From Tetrahymena thermophila SB210 (Eukaryota; Ciliophora; Oligohymenophorea; Hymenostomatida; Tetrahymenidae), in assembly GCF_000189635.1 (NCBI RefSeq), contig NW_002476343.1, positions 68,727 through 132,726 on the forward strand: a stretch of DNA of 64,000 bases, written 5' to 3'. Position 1 is the stretch's first letter. Every line of letters starts with the position of its first letter. Shown piece by piece: positions 11,187-23,606 of this stretch. The notes beneath the pieces are model-generated. The model searched no databases. It saw only the letters and a list, made by a program, of their open reading frames with translations, and was not told the origin of the DNA. A program made the position numbers and the translations under genes.

Positions 11187-13069
11187 TCATTTTTTAGCTA
11201 AACCGATTTGACTACGTTCTATTTTTAATCTTTCTACTGCAATACCAGATTCTTCTTCTTTCTTAATAACGAGTGATATCATATATAAACCAATACTAAT
11301 GGCAACACTTGCTAAAATCCAATTATAAACAGTGTCCTTCTTAATTTCGTAATAGAAACCTCTTCTAGAAAGAGCTTCAACCTTTTATTGATGTTCTCTC
11401 ATTTGTCTTTCACTGATGGGGATCAAAGGAGTGTGTCTGAATTCCTCAATAGGTCTTAATTCCTTTAAGAATTTATGAGGATGTTCTAATTCAATAGCTC
11501 CTGGCATATTGAAGTTAACTGTGACGTGTCTTCTCATTCTTTCCATATAATCAACATTGGTTAAATGGTATTGAGGAATAGCTCCATCACCAAGTTCTTT
11601 CTATTGCTACTCTCTGATCAATGCCTGATTTAGAAAAAGAAAGAAAGATTCATATGTAATTAATCATTGTTTGTAAATGATTAAATTGAGATTTAAAATT
11701 TAATTTGGGATTTTATTTAAATTTGTTTTGTATAAAATTTATAAAAATTAATTTTTTAAATTAATTAATAAATTAGCATGAGTAACTTTAAAAATATGAA
11801 TCTGGGTATACCGNNNNNNNNNNNNNNNNNNNNNNNNNNNNNNNNNNNNNNNNNNNNNNNNNNNNNNNNNNNNNNNNNNNNNNNNNNNNNNNNNNNNNNN
11901 NNNNNNNNNNNNNGAAGTTAAGCGCCTTAAGGCTGGGTTAGTACTAAGGTGGGGGACCGCTTGGGAAGTCCCAGTGTCGACAACCTTTTTTTAAAAATTA
12001 ATTTATTATTTGTAAAGATTAAATTTGTTTGTTTGTATATTATTTTTTTGCAACACTAAAATTTTCTATTTAAAGACATCTCTTAAATAATAGTATTACT
12101 GAAATAGATTGTAGTTACTAAGTTAGTTTTAATTACAAAATAATATTATCAATTTTGTTGTCGGCCATACTAAGGTGAAAACACCGGATCCCATTCGAAC
12201 TCCGAAGTTAAGCGCCTTAAGGCTGGGTTAGTACTAAGGTGGGGGACCGCTTGGGAAGTCCCAGTGTATACCCAGATTCATATTTTTAACTTTGATTAAA
12301 TTGTAATCGATTTTCAACTGTAAATAGAACATTCCATGCAGGATATGCAAATTTATTAATGAAATTTGCAAAATTAAATAAACTGGTATTTATGAATGTA
12401 TTCTACTTCTAAATATATTCTTGAAGCAAATTGATAAATTACCTCGTCTTAAATATCTCCGTACATATCGAGTTCATTATTAAATTTATGTCTTAATGAA
12501 AGTTCGTATGTTTCATAGGGTGTATTTTCGTTTAAGTTAAGTAGAGCCCACAATCTTTAATTTGATGTTTCGTACTCTCTTTTGGCACGCTCAAAAGGAT
12601 CAACAATACCCACGATTTCGGGATCAATATTTGGGATTGGCAAATCATATTTATAGTATTTAACTTAAACTCTTGTTTCATCATCTAATCTTCCTGTAAT
12701 AATTCCTTTGCCTGAAGAGGTAGAAGCGATTGCTTAGCCATCTAAGTAATCATCGCTTTCTTCTGATAATGTCTAATTTGCATTGTAATTCTTAGGCTTT
12801 GATTATATTTCTTGAAGGGTTTCTTTTATGTCTTTTTCATATGTTTGATCTTAACTGATTTCAGTAGCAAATACTACAGACTATTTCTCTTTCTTTGGTC
12901 TCTTTTTCAAAACATTATCTATTTCATCGCTTGAAAGCTCGTATTAATCTGAATATTTAGAGTTAGGAGGCTTTTGAGCTATCTAAACGAATCTATAATG
13001 AGGAGTTTGGCTGCTTAAAGAAGAGCTGATAAGTCTATTTAAAAGAGAAAATTGCTTAATGTTTCTCAT
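11187..13069 (-). CDS. probable mitochondrial inner-membrane protein, ciliate-specific; host gene of intronic 5S rRNA
   Basis: Two exons on the minus strand, 13069-12443 (627 nt) and 11624-11187 (438 nt), join in phase 0 to give 354 residues. The N-terminus (MRNIKQFSLLNRLISSSLSS) is rich in Arg and Ser and lacks acid residues, as expected of a mitochondrial presequence. The middle is charged and hydrophilic. A single membrane helix lies near residues 308-330 (YNWILASVAISIGLYMISLV), followed by a short basic-acidic tail. This layout resembles accessory subunits of respiratory complexes or ATP synthase in ciliates, but I do not recognise a named family. The intron (11625-12442, 818 nt) is much longer than its neighbours' because it contains 5S rRNA sequence on the other strand and a scaffold gap. 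Confidence 0.8.
11788..11811 (+). repeat. left arm of 24-bp inverted repeat around 5S cluster
   Basis: The arm reads ttaaaaatatgaatctgggt followed by atac. Its exact reverse complement lies at 12266-12289. The arm is two bases from the scaffold gap. The pair encloses the whole 5S-containing segment. Confidence 0.85.
11814..11913. other. scaffold gap of 100 N
   Basis: Exactly 100 N, so a placeholder rather than a measured length. It removes the 5' part of the first 5S gene and possibly further 5S repeats. Confidence 0.99.
11914..11985 (+). rRNA. 5S ribosomal RNA, partial (5' part in gap)
   Basis: The visible 72 bases (gaagttaagcgcc ... gtcgacaacc) match the 3' part of the second 5S copy base for base up to the last nine bases. 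They include the internal control region with the A box, the intermediate element and the C box (gggaccgcttgggaagtcc). The 3' end gtcgacaac is complementary to the 5' end gttgtcggc of the other copy, as helix I requires. A run of seven T follows directly, a good Pol III terminator. This copy therefore looks functional apart from the missing sequence in the gap. Confidence 0.95.
11986..11992 (+). terminator. Pol III T-run terminator of first 5S gene
   Basis: A run of T directly after the mature 5S 3' end, the standard RNA polymerase III stop signal. Confidence 0.85.
12157..12267 (+). rRNA. 5S ribosomal RNA, 3'-truncated copy
   Basis: The 5' end gttgtcggccatac and the body, including the internal promoter boxes, are those of a Tetrahymena-type 5S gene. 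After ...cccagtgt the sequence leaves the 5S consensus and enters the 24-bp inverted repeat, so the last eight or nine bases that should pair with the 5' end in helix I are missing. Because the Pol III promoter is internal it may still be transcribed; a TTTTT run lies about 15 bases downstream. A stable 5S product seems unlikely. It is separated from the first copy by 171 bases of AT-rich spacer. Confidence 0.9.
12266..12289 (-). repeat. right arm of 24-bp inverted repeat around 5S cluster
   Basis: Exact reverse complement of 11788-11811. It begins within the last two bases shared with the 5S consensus, replacing the 3' end of the second 5S copy. Confidence 0.85.
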
Positions 13070-14191
13070 GTAAGTTCTCTATCTAAAATATTACTATTGA
13101 CTAAATAATTATTGAAACTTTTGAAATTTTATATCCGAAAGATGCAGATGTGCTTGCTAGTTTATTTTTTTTGCTTGCTTGCTTGATAGGGAATTGAATA
13201 AATAAACTAATAGATTTTGGTTTAGTTATTTTAATTAATTAACACTATTTTGATTATTTTAATCAGGAGACAGAGAGAAATATAAAGAGTTAGCTTGTTA
13301 ATTAATTAATTAATATATTATTTTTTTTTGAATTATCAAAATCTTATTAAGGCCGCCTTGTCAGTCGATTGCATGCAACTTATTATGATTTATTATTAAA
13401 AAACCTATGTTTTATTGTATTTAATTATATTGGGTAAATCAATTAATTTTCATAGTAGTTAAATGTAAATTCACATATATTTTTTAGGTAAACATTATAA
13501 CCTACTCAGTGTAAATGTAGTTATTAAATGTCTAGAATAAATTTTTTGAATATTTATTTATAACTTTTAATTCTTTGCATCAAAATATACATTTTTCAAA
13601 TACCACTTTTCATTAAAATATTTAAAATTTTAAAATGGACTTAGAAATGTCCTTACAAAATAGCCATAAAATTTTCCTTTTAAAATAAATATGTAAATAG
13701 AAATATGAACAAAAATTTAAATAAGGTTTTAAGAATGAAAAATTATTTAGAATTTACTTTAAATGCAATTTAACATAAAGAAATATAAAAAGCTTAAAAG
13801 CAAGCTAGAATATAAATAAAAATATTTCTATAATAAAATAAGAAAAATTAGAAAGAAATAACTTGAACCTAACTTTGATTGTAGAAATTTATAAAAAAAT
13901 GAAATAGAAAAGAATTATAAATTGTAATTATAATTATTAATTTAAATTATAGGTTATTATTAATTTTTATTTGTTGTATCTTTAAAAGATACATTAAAGA
14001 TACTTTTAATTATAAATGATACCTCCAACAATTAACTAAACTGATATTTACACAGGTTGTCTTTAAATCTCTACCAGTCATTTAATTTAGATTTGCAAAT
14101 TAGAAATAATAAAAAATCAAATAATTCAACAAAAACATAAAAAAAGCATTTACAAAACAAAATAAAATTAATCACACTTTAATATTCAACC
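13070..14191. other. intergenic, divergent promoter region
   Basis: It lies between two divergently transcribed genes. I see no coding frame. A short GC-richer patch near 13345-13380 (ggccgccttgtcagtcgattgc) stands out but has no tRNA- or RNA-like fold that I can see. Confidence 0.5.
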
Positions 14192-16537
14192 ATGTCTGGT
14201 AAATTTAAAATTGACGTTGCTCGTAGTCAAACACTCTCATATATCTCTTCATTCGCTGGTGCAGAAAGCAATAACGTTGAGGATGAGCAAAAGAATAAGA
14301 ATAAACTAGCTCAATCAGATAATTATCACATTGGATCAAAACCTCATGACTTTTTGCTAAACATACCTAACAGCAAAAGGGTTGACTCTCTGAGGTAATT
14401 TAATTATTTTATATACCACTTCAATATTAAACAAACATAAAATGAAACTTTAAATGATCGTTTGATTGATTTTTTTCATTCATAAAAAATAAATTTTAAT
14501 TCTAATTTATTTATATAAAATGTTTGAAGATTGTCTCCTTTCCAAGCGAAGGCTTTAAGCAACAAGTTAAAAAATTTGGACATTGTTATAAATGCAAGCA
14601 GTGAGTATGACTTAGATAAAGACTCAATTGTTTAGAGCAGAGAATCCCTCGAGCAAGATGCTGCCATTAATTAAAATGCTAAATAGAATTACAAGGAAAG
14701 TGCTTTTAAGCAAAATTTCAATTAAAATCTTAAGAAACACCTTTAATCTTCGCTTTTTAGTGCAAATTAATTAGAAAACAGCTCTAATGTGACAGGAATC
14801 CCAGCCAATCTTGCTGTTAGCTAAGACTAAGGAGAAAATCGTTTCAGCTAGATCATGAGTATGCTAAAGGTTCCAGAAAATCAAAATGGACTTGATGGAT
14901 CTTAATATGGAAGTATATATTCTAGCAAGCAACTTAAAGCCTCAAACGCTTTTAAAGAAAAAGACTGCTCTATTATATACAATAGCTGTCAAATAAATAT
15001 TAGCTGTAGTCTCTCTGTGTAATTACTCAATCAATCAAAGAAGTTGTAGTAAAAATAATAATCTTAAAATCTCCAAAAAAAAAATAGTCTTGCTGAAGAA
15101 GATGAGGAAAACTCTTCTATGCTATTTTCAAATCCTAAGTACAATAAAGACTAAATCTCTTCACCGGATGTTGAGAAGCAAATTATCAAAGAATACACTT
15201 AAAGTACCATCTCTAAAATAATGTATTTAGATTCCAAGACAAATGAATTAGAATCCCTAGAAAATTAAGATGTCAAACTCTCGAAAAAAATAGCTAAGTA
15301 TGTAACTAATAGACTGAGATTGGTTAAGCGTGCTCCTTTTAGTTCCATTTAGCTCTCCGACTAATTATGTACATCTTCAACTATTTCATAAAGTAATTTT
15401 GCTAAGAGTAATGGTATAAGTATGAATCATAGATTTATGTCTAATCAGGACTATTAGACATTCCACAGTAATCAACCATCTATTGTTAAAAGAAACCCAC
15501 ACTATATTTCTAAGATACATTTGGACATTGACTGCCTAATTCAGAGAGACATCTGCTTAACTTCAGAAGAATTTTATACTTTTGTTCTTCCTCTTGATGC
15601 CCATTTCCCTAACGTTATAATGACAGGAACACTTACTGGTAAAATTTTACTATTTTAGCTCTGCAAAGATTAACAAAGAAAGAAATACGTTCAGAAACTA
15701 TCCAAATAAATTTTCCCTAAATCAAGTGAAGAAAGGTAGGTTTATCCAACTTGTGCTGCCTAGTTTAAATCTAACTTTTACATAGGTGGTAGTGATGGCT
15801 CTGTTTACCTATTTGACTTCAAGAAGAAAGAAGTTGTGAGCATCCTTGAAAATTAGTGCTCAGTTATTCCTGATAACTGCAATCTTGAATGCAGTGTTGC
15901 TTTTGGACTATCTCTAGGACTAGAATAGAATGAAGAAAATGAAGAAAAAAATAAAACTGCTTTTTCTGTTAAAAATTTGAAAGCTACATCAAAAAAATTA
16001 ATTTTTGGAAGAAATGATGGAATGGTTATTGTGGTTGACTCGTAAAATTTAAACGAAATAATATTCTAAAAGAGATTTGAAGGATTAGTCAAGTGTGATT
16101 TCTCATGTGGCAATGAAGACAATATTATTGTGCTCACCGATGAAAAACTTGAGGTCATTCACACAACAAAAGAAAAAGTAATTTTTAAAATGAAGTCAAG
16201 TGTGCAAGAACAAATGAATTTCGCTGACTTTTAAGTAAATTCAGTGACTAAAGAAATAATTGTGTTGTAGAACAATCAGATGATATAAACATCTAAAATT
16301 TAAATACTAAGAAATTCATCCTCTAGAATAAGAACAGTTGAAACCATAAAAATTGAAAATTTGATAATTTCTATTGCACTTGATAAATAGATGGAAAATA
16401 TGTTTTGCATCTCATAGACCGAGATATGTATTTGGAATATCTTTAATTAAAAAGAATTTTAACAAATCCAGTAATCCATTTTAGAAAAGGTGCAAGATCC
16501 TGAAGATATTTTGACTACCAATGACTCTTGCTATTGA
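14192..16537 (+). CDS. WD40-like beta-propeller protein with long low-complexity N-terminus
   Basis: Two exons, 14192-14394 and 14530-16537, join in phase 2 (AG|A) across a 135-nt intron to give 736 residues ending at TGA. Residues 1 to about 370 are Ser-, Asn- and Gln-rich and probably disordered. The C-terminal half has propeller-type blades: FPNVIMTGTLTGKILLFQL, SNFYIGGSDGSVYLFDFKKK near residue 486, and LIFGRNDGMVIVVDSQNLNE. WD40 proteins act as scaffolds. A ciliary, basal-body or signalling role is possible, but nothing in the sequence decides it. The WD dipeptides are mostly replaced (LFD, VVD), so the blades are divergent. The segment TSSTISQSNFAKSNG and its surroundings offer many potential phosphorylation sites. 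Confidence 0.75.
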
Positions 16538-17081
16538 TTATTTTCTCATTTTCATCTATAAAATTAAAGAACTTATTTCATTTAATTTGTTAATCGCTAA
16601 ATAATTTCAAGAAGAAGAGATAAAAAAACAAAACTCTAATCAAATCTAAAACTTATTGTTTGATTAATTTTAACTTATTTAGTTAGTAACATGATATTTT
16701 AGCCTTATTAATAATGAACACCTGTAAATCAATTTGATTTCTAATCCTTCCTTATATTGTAAAAACTATATATAAATTATATGTGTTAGATTGTTTAATT
16801 TTTATTTCTAATTCTAATATCTTCCCTTCTACAACATAAAAAACTATTATTCCTCCTTTCAAGGCTTCTAAAATTCGATATTTAATTTCTCAAAAAAATA
16901 TTATTTTTAAATATAAACAATTCTTGATTTTTAGAACCCTTAAATTATTTGCTTATTTGTATAAAAACAAGTAAAAATTATTTGTAATAAATGAAGTTGG
17001 TAATTTATAATAAAATACAATTGAATATATAAATATGTATGCTTGTATCTACCTTAAGATTTTGTAAAAACTAGTTCACTT
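16538..17081. other. intergenic between convergent genes
   Basis: AT-rich 3' flanks of the WD40-like gene (+) and the coiled-coil gene (-). No feature recognised. Confidence 0.5.
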
Positions 17082-17977
17082 TCACTTTGTTTGTTAATTT
17101 CTCTTTTTAAGTTCTTGAGCTAAAAAGACTAAAGGATTAAAGACATGAAAAGATTGATTACGTTGGTAGCTGTCTCTCTAAATAATATCCATTCAAAATT
17201 CAAAATTATAAATAAATTTGAATTATAAAAATTAATAAAATTGATATTAATTACTCTTATGTACTCATCTGGATCTGTACCATTATCAGAAGAAGCTTCA
17301 GAAAATCTATCAATTCTTTTAAATTTATTTTAAGATTTAGAAGATTCCTCTCCTTCCGCTTGATTGTTCCTGCCATTTATATTATTCTACTATTCTATCA
17401 CTTAATCTTCATAATATTGCTTTTACTATGATTTTATATATTCATTTAATTGCTCTTATCTGCTAGTTCTTCTATTTGAATCCTATTAACTTCTATCTGT
17501 TTTAATGTGTTCCATTTCATTCTTGTGCAAATTTTCAAAATTTTTAATCTTTTGATCTACTTTTTTCTTTTCATCATCTGAGCTTTAATCATAATCAGAG
17601 CCTTTTTAAAAATAAATATTCTTAAACTTGCTTTATTTTTGCTAAAAATAATAATAATTTATCTTCCATATTAATTTATATAAAACACATTTTACCTTAT
17701 TCTTATTATCCTTTTTTAATTAAATCTTCTCTTTCTTGAAGAAGAGATTCATACTCTTCCCTCCTTTGAGCTCTATACTAATCTAAATGTTCTCCAGATT
17801 CCATCAAGTACTATACAAGCTATTATTATTTAAATTATTGAAGTATTGTGATTTCTTATATCTATTGTTATTAAGCTTACATACATACAAAAATGATTCC
17901 TTTAGCTTTGGATAAACCTTTTCTTACAAATAAATAATCTCGTCTATCTCAATATCTTCAGGTAACTTCCAATTCAT
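17082..17977 (-). CDS. small coiled-coil protein, possible split DPY30/RIIa-like helices
   Basis: Four minus-strand exons (17977-17885, 17819-17696, 17601-17255, 17177-17082) keep frame across three introns (65, 94 and 77 nt) to give 219 residues ending at TGA. Residues 12-45 form a helix containing YLQEKVYPKLKESFLYLVQY. A charged stretch (YRAQRREEYESLLQEREDLI) and a long Gln/Asp/Ser-rich region follow. The C-terminus has FNPLVFLAQELKKRN, which resembles the second helix of DPY30/MYCBP-type dimerisation motifs (NPxxFLAxxLLK), while the N-terminal helix resembles the first. In known proteins the two helices are adjacent; here about 150 residues separate them. If real, it may dock to an A-kinase-anchor-like helix in cilia. 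The acceptor of intron 2 (AAAAAG) is atypical and is chosen to keep frame. Confidence 0.65.
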
Positions 17978-19346
17978 TGTTGATTATAATGATTTTTGCT
18001 TTTAAAAGAGAAATATGCTAATTATTTTAAATGTATTTTAATTTTTCTTAAAAGTCTTAGTTTATTATACAAACAAATAATTAATTGTGAGGCTAAGAAG
18101 TAAATAAGAAAATTAAATATCTATTCATAACAAGAAAAATATATTTAACATACTCTAAACAAAAATCACTAATTTATTTATCTTTGATATCCATCCATAC
18201 AGCCATAAGTTATAAGTAGACTTTAAAGACTAAGTAAGCATTAGCATTTCAGAATTTTAAATAGAATTTAAATATTTTTAAAATCTAAACTTTATAATAA
18301 TTTTCTAAATAAGATAATTCCTGTTTAACTCACTTATATATCATTAAAAATGATTTTTTAAATTATAGTAGGATCAGACTATTGGCATAACATTTAAATA
18401 TTTTATAGATTTATATAAAATTTGAATTCCCAAATAGTAAACATCATTATATTGTTATTTTAAATTATGAAAAAAACAGAAAAGCTATTTAATATAATTA
18501 ATTTAAATAAAAAAATCATAAACAACTGACATTTTTTAACAAATTGCTTTAACTTATTTGAGTTGATTAGATTAATATATATAAAAAAGCAAATTCTAAT
18601 TTGTTTGTATCAATCACTCCTGTATACTTTAGAATATACAGTCTAGTTTTTTCATTTTGACTGGCATATAGTTATATTGATATTTTGTATAGAATTATAG
18701 TATAATAAAACTTTATAAAATTAATATCTTCTTGATTAATGTTTTATAACAATTTAATTACAGTGTTTTCATTAGTATTTTTAATTACTGTAATGCTTAG
18801 ATAAGAATCTGACAGAAATCCAATATGTAGATTTTTAACAAAATATTAATTCCTCGTTAAAACATTACATCTTTTTAAATAAGAAGCATCCTATGTTAGA
18901 ATAATTACAGAGTATTAGAAATTAATTATTTATTTTTAAATTAAATATTACAGTAAACAAAAAATTATTAAAAAAATATAATTTAATTTAATCCTAAAAA
19001 TGCTTTATTATGAGACAAAATAATATTAAATAATCCTTGAATTACTTGCACTTAAAATGTAATAAATATTTAAGCTTGTTACATTTGACTATAACTAATA
19101 AATAATATCAAAAAGCGAAAAGAAATTTTAATATAATGTTTAGAGGTAATTTTTGGATTTCAATAAATAGAAAGTAAAGATAGATAGATATAATATTTTG
19201 AGGAGAAAAAAATTAAATTTATAATTAGTTTATGGATAATTATTTATTTATTAAAGTTTGTTTGTATTTTTTTGTTGCTTTATTATACTTTGATAATCTT
19301 TGAATTATTAATTACATATAAATAATTAATATTTCTTCTTCACAAA
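17978..19346. other. intergenic, divergent promoter region
   Basis: AT-rich stretch without a recognised gene between the coiled-coil gene (-) and the channel gene (+). Confidence 0.5.
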
Positions 19347-22300
19347 ATGTAGTCAAATAATACTGATATTAATTCTATCTAATTTACTTAGCAACTACAA
19401 ACTACTCCTTAAAGGATAGATACAGATATCTTTTCAAAATAAGAATTTAGTGAAATCGTTGATGAAGAGCCTTTTAGCTAGGCACCTAAAGTTTTATAGT
19501 CTGTCTCTTCAAAGAAAGTTAGAAAAGTGGTGAACACAAGTCCTCAAAAGGTCGATGCCATTAGCCAATTGAATTTAATTTCTAACAACATTATCGACTA
19601 AGATATCGAAAATAAAAGTGGGTTTATACCTATCTTTTTACATAAAAGTGCTAAGTCTAAAAGCTCAAATAAAAATTTGCTCTGCTCCTAAATAAATATA
19701 GGAAATGCATCAATGATTAGCGAGTAGGATAAAAGTTAAGTTGGATTAACTTTAATGACTGAAGAGTAACCTCTTTAGCCTTAGTAGCAAAATCAAGCAT
19801 TATATATTTAAAATTAGTTAGGATAAAGCAGACATTAAGGATTAAATCTTTACCAAATGAGAGAGAAACAAAATATAAAACTTTCAAATAAATTAGATGA
19901 GAATAAGGATGAATAAACTCCTTATGATAAATACATACAGACAAGTATTTAGATGGGGATTATAGATGATGATAATAATTATGCTTTGAAAAATAAATAG
20001 TAAATGAATTAATAAGGCAATTAACAATAAACCAATAATAAATAATAATAAAATGTAAATGAGCAAACAGCAGGAAAAATGACAAAATACAATTAACTTC
20101 TTAAAGATTTTGTTTAAAAGAAAAAGTAGAAAGAAATAAAGTAGTAAAACTCAAAACTGTCTGTTATTAACTAAGAAAGCAATCAAGATTAATCAAATAT
20201 TTTGAAATCAACAAATGTAAAGGTCAAAAATCTAGTTTAAAAAGCTGTAATGCAATGGAAAGAGTATTCAAGTTCATGGGTTTAGCAATAGCTTAGTGAA
20301 AATGCATATAAAATAGTTAATGACAAAGCATATTTGACTGAGTAGTAGCTGCTAGAGTCTGAGAATTTTAATTCAAGTTTGATTTCAAAAACTAGAAAGC
20401 GATTTAACAGAAGAGTGGCAACGTTATATAAACAAAATAAAATGAAAGTAAAGAATTGCTTATTTGAGATAGTTCAAAAGTGGAAATCTATTAAAACTAT
20501 TGAACCAAGTAGTACAATCCTTCTCTATTGGGATATTATCCATATACTTTGCATAATCTTCAATATTTATTATATTATAATTGAATGGGTTACTGAAATT
20601 AACTTCAAGTCAAATTATGGTCTTCCTTGGATTATATCGATCCTCATCAGTTTAGCTATCTTTGGCATAGACATGGTTTTAAATTTTCATAAAGGATTCT
20701 ATTATGAAGGGGTTTGTATTTACGATAAGTGGAAAATAGCCAAATTTTACATGACCAAAAATTTCTTTTTTGATATGTGTGCAATAATACCGTTAATAGT
20801 CAGTATTTAAGAATACAGTGGTTATATAAAGATTTTAGCTGTATTGATTTTATTTAAGCTCCAAACTGTTATTTATATCTTATCAAAATATAAAGACTTA
20901 TACTCTACATTATCTTCTAACTACTATACCTCTCCTATTATTTACTTAATCAAGCTAGCACTAACTATTCTCTTTGTTGCTCACATCTTTTCCTCTTTCT
21001 TTTTAGGTATAAAATATTATTTAACTATTTTATTTTATGCTTTTCATCATTTATAAATAAATCAATGAATGAATGATTCATTGTTTAAAAATATGAAATA
21101 GCTATTTTCTTTTGATAATTTATAATAACATTTTTGATATTTTATATAGTTATTTTGTTAAATATTTTTTTTTCAATTTTAGGACTGGCGATTCATATTG
21201 AAAAAAATTAGACATATGATACGACTTGGATTATGCAAAGAGGACTTTAATAATAGTCATGGCTAATTTAGTATATATTTTCTTTTTATTGGGCTGTGTG
21301 CACTATGACAACTGTTGGATATGGAGATATCACTCCTCAGAATCCCATGGAAGCTGGATATGTCATAGTGACGATGTTTCTTGCTTGTGGATTTTTTGGA
21401 TATACCTTTAACACAATTGGATCTATGGTCTAAGAAATATAAAATAGGAGTAAAGAATTTAATGAAGTAATATTTTATTTGCTTGGTTAAAATGATTTAT
21501 ATTTGTTAATAATTATTTATTTAGTAAATGAAGGTGGTTAATGTTTTCTTGCAAAATAACTCTGTTTCTAACGACCTCAAACTTCGAATTAGGAAATATT
21601 TTGAATTCAAAAGAAGCTCAAATAGAACAGAAATTTCTAAAAATTAAGAAAATGAAATATTGGAATAATTAGATGAAGAACTAAAAGATTTAGTTATTTC
21701 TGAAATAGGAGTGCAAAGATACAAATAAATTAAGGATATAACTTAAATATTTGAGCCTTTCAGTGATAAAATGAAAAAATAGCTACATGAAATCACTGAA
21801 GAAATCATAATTAGAGGAGAAGAATCTAAATATTCTATTATATAAGCAGGTCAAATTGAGGATTTCTATGATTTTTACATTATTTTGAATGGTAAAGCGA
21901 ATATCTACATGAAAGAAGATTAAGGATACCCAAACGAAGTATCATCAGTAGGAGGCTTTTTTGACGCAGCTAAGAGTGAAATGATGAATTAGGATAAGAA
22001 AGAAAATAAAAAACAATAAATTCCTTAACCTGTTTATGTCTTGCAAAGCAAATCATTTTTTGGAGAGACATCTTTTTTTACAAGTAAATTGTTTTAAAAA
22101 TTATTGTTTTAATTAATTTTCTATTTTAAAAATAATCAATAACAGATTAACCTCGAAAGTTTACAATAAAGTGTGATAAAAATACAAAACTTTTGAGGAT
22201 TTCTTAGAAACTCTTTTTGGATCTAGTTAGATAGAATGAAGAAGATTACGAAACTTTTTGTTAAATGAGAGATGATATGATTTTAAATTAGAATTTTAGC

Positions 22301-23005
22301 TAAATAGGATCAACTTGCTTGGCTTGTAATAAATAAGGACATGATATTGTTAGATGTAAGTATATACACTATAATATTGACAAGTATTCATTTATGTAAA
22401 GAAAATTACTGTCAGAGAAATATGAAAATGAGAATTAAAAAAATGAAAATATTTCGTTCAAAAGAAAGAGAAATAAAAAATATAAATATTATTAATTTTT
22501 GAATTATAATAATTCTATAACTGACAAAACGCCAAATTAGAAGACATAAACTCCTCTCTCTAAAAAGTCACTTAAATCAACATCTTTTAAATAAATACCA
22601 GTTTTGCTTACAATCATGTCAAATAATGAGGAAAAAAATGATACTAGAGAATATTAAAATCTAGATTAATCAGACCAAATGCAAGAATTTAAATATTATT
22701 TTCCTGAATCAAACTTTTCTTGTGTTTTATTGAAAATATTGATCTTTAATTTCAAAAAACAAAAGAAAAAAGAATATTTATGCTAATAAAGCGATATATC
22801 TTCTGTTCTTAAGTAAATAAACAACAAACAATCTACTTTTAGTGTTTTTAGTAACAATTTTAATACCAAAAAATTTAGTAATCTAAATATAAATAACAAT
22901 AGCAATAATATCAACTAAGGCTTAAACTAACCTAAGAAAAAGTTTAAATCGATAAGAGAAATAGTTGAAGCACTAAAAAACAATCTTAAAAGTTAATAAT
23001 AATGA
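19347..23005 (+). CDS. K+ channel with cyclic-nucleotide-binding domain (CNG/HCN/EAG-like)
   Basis: Four exons (19347-21006, 21183-21466, 21525-22083, 22146-23005) join in frame to 1120 residues. Residues 1 to about 340 are a Gln/Asn-rich cytoplasmic region. Membrane segments S1 to S5 occupy roughly residues 388-553, starting with YWDIIHILCIIFNIYYIII. The pore helix and selectivity filter CTMTTVGYGDITP (about 593-605) have the K+-selective TVGYGD signature. S6 follows, then a C-linker (SVSNDLKLRIRKYFEF). The CNBD spans about 725-860, with the phosphate-binding-cassette sequence FFGETSFF. After it comes CLACNKQGHDIVRCKYIHY, a Cys2-His-Cys-like knuckle, and a basic, Asn-rich tail. The S4 region has few regularly spaced Arg or Lys residues, so voltage sensing may be weak. 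The protein would sit in the ciliary or plasma membrane. The introns are 176, 58 and 62 nt. Confidence 0.93.
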
Positions 23006-23606
23006 TAATTATAAAATATTTTAAAATTTCTTACTCTATTTAAATTTAGAACTTTTATATTAAGATTTTGGTTTAATATTGACTGATAAATCTAATAGAA
23101 TCTCAATTAATTAAAATTTGAGTGTATTTATATAATTATATATTTCTTTTTTTATTAAATTGTAAAATACTTTTGTTAGAATTTATAATGTATTTCTTCT
23201 TCTTCATTTGGGTTTATTAAATATTTAAATCTAAAAAAATATATAGATTTTATTAAAAATATTCAGAAGCTACCCAGTGTCAAGAAAATATTTATTATAA
23301 CTTTTATTGGTGTATTCATCTTTCTAATTTTTTCTGCTTTTAAATATGTATTTTTCTTATTTAGTAATACTGTTTATCCTATATGAAAATAACTTTTGAA
23401 AAGCATTTAAATTTAATATAAGGAAAAGAAATAAAAAATTAAATATTTATTTTTGGTGAATTTAGTAAAAATATTTTTTAAGACAATTATTTTGAAAAAA
23501 ATTATTAGCTGAAGAATAATATACTCCTAGAAAGAAAGAAATTACAACGCTCTTTTGGAACACATAAATTTACTTTAAAAAATGGAATATATTAATTTTT
23601 TTATTA
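23006..23606. other. intergenic between convergent genes
   Basis: AT-rich 3' flanks of the channel gene (+) and the small Cys-rich gene (-); no feature recognised. Confidence 0.5.

Noticed and set aside
19717-19944. 75-codon minus-strand ORF
   Set aside because: Antisense to the Gln-rich N-terminal part of the channel gene, with filler composition.
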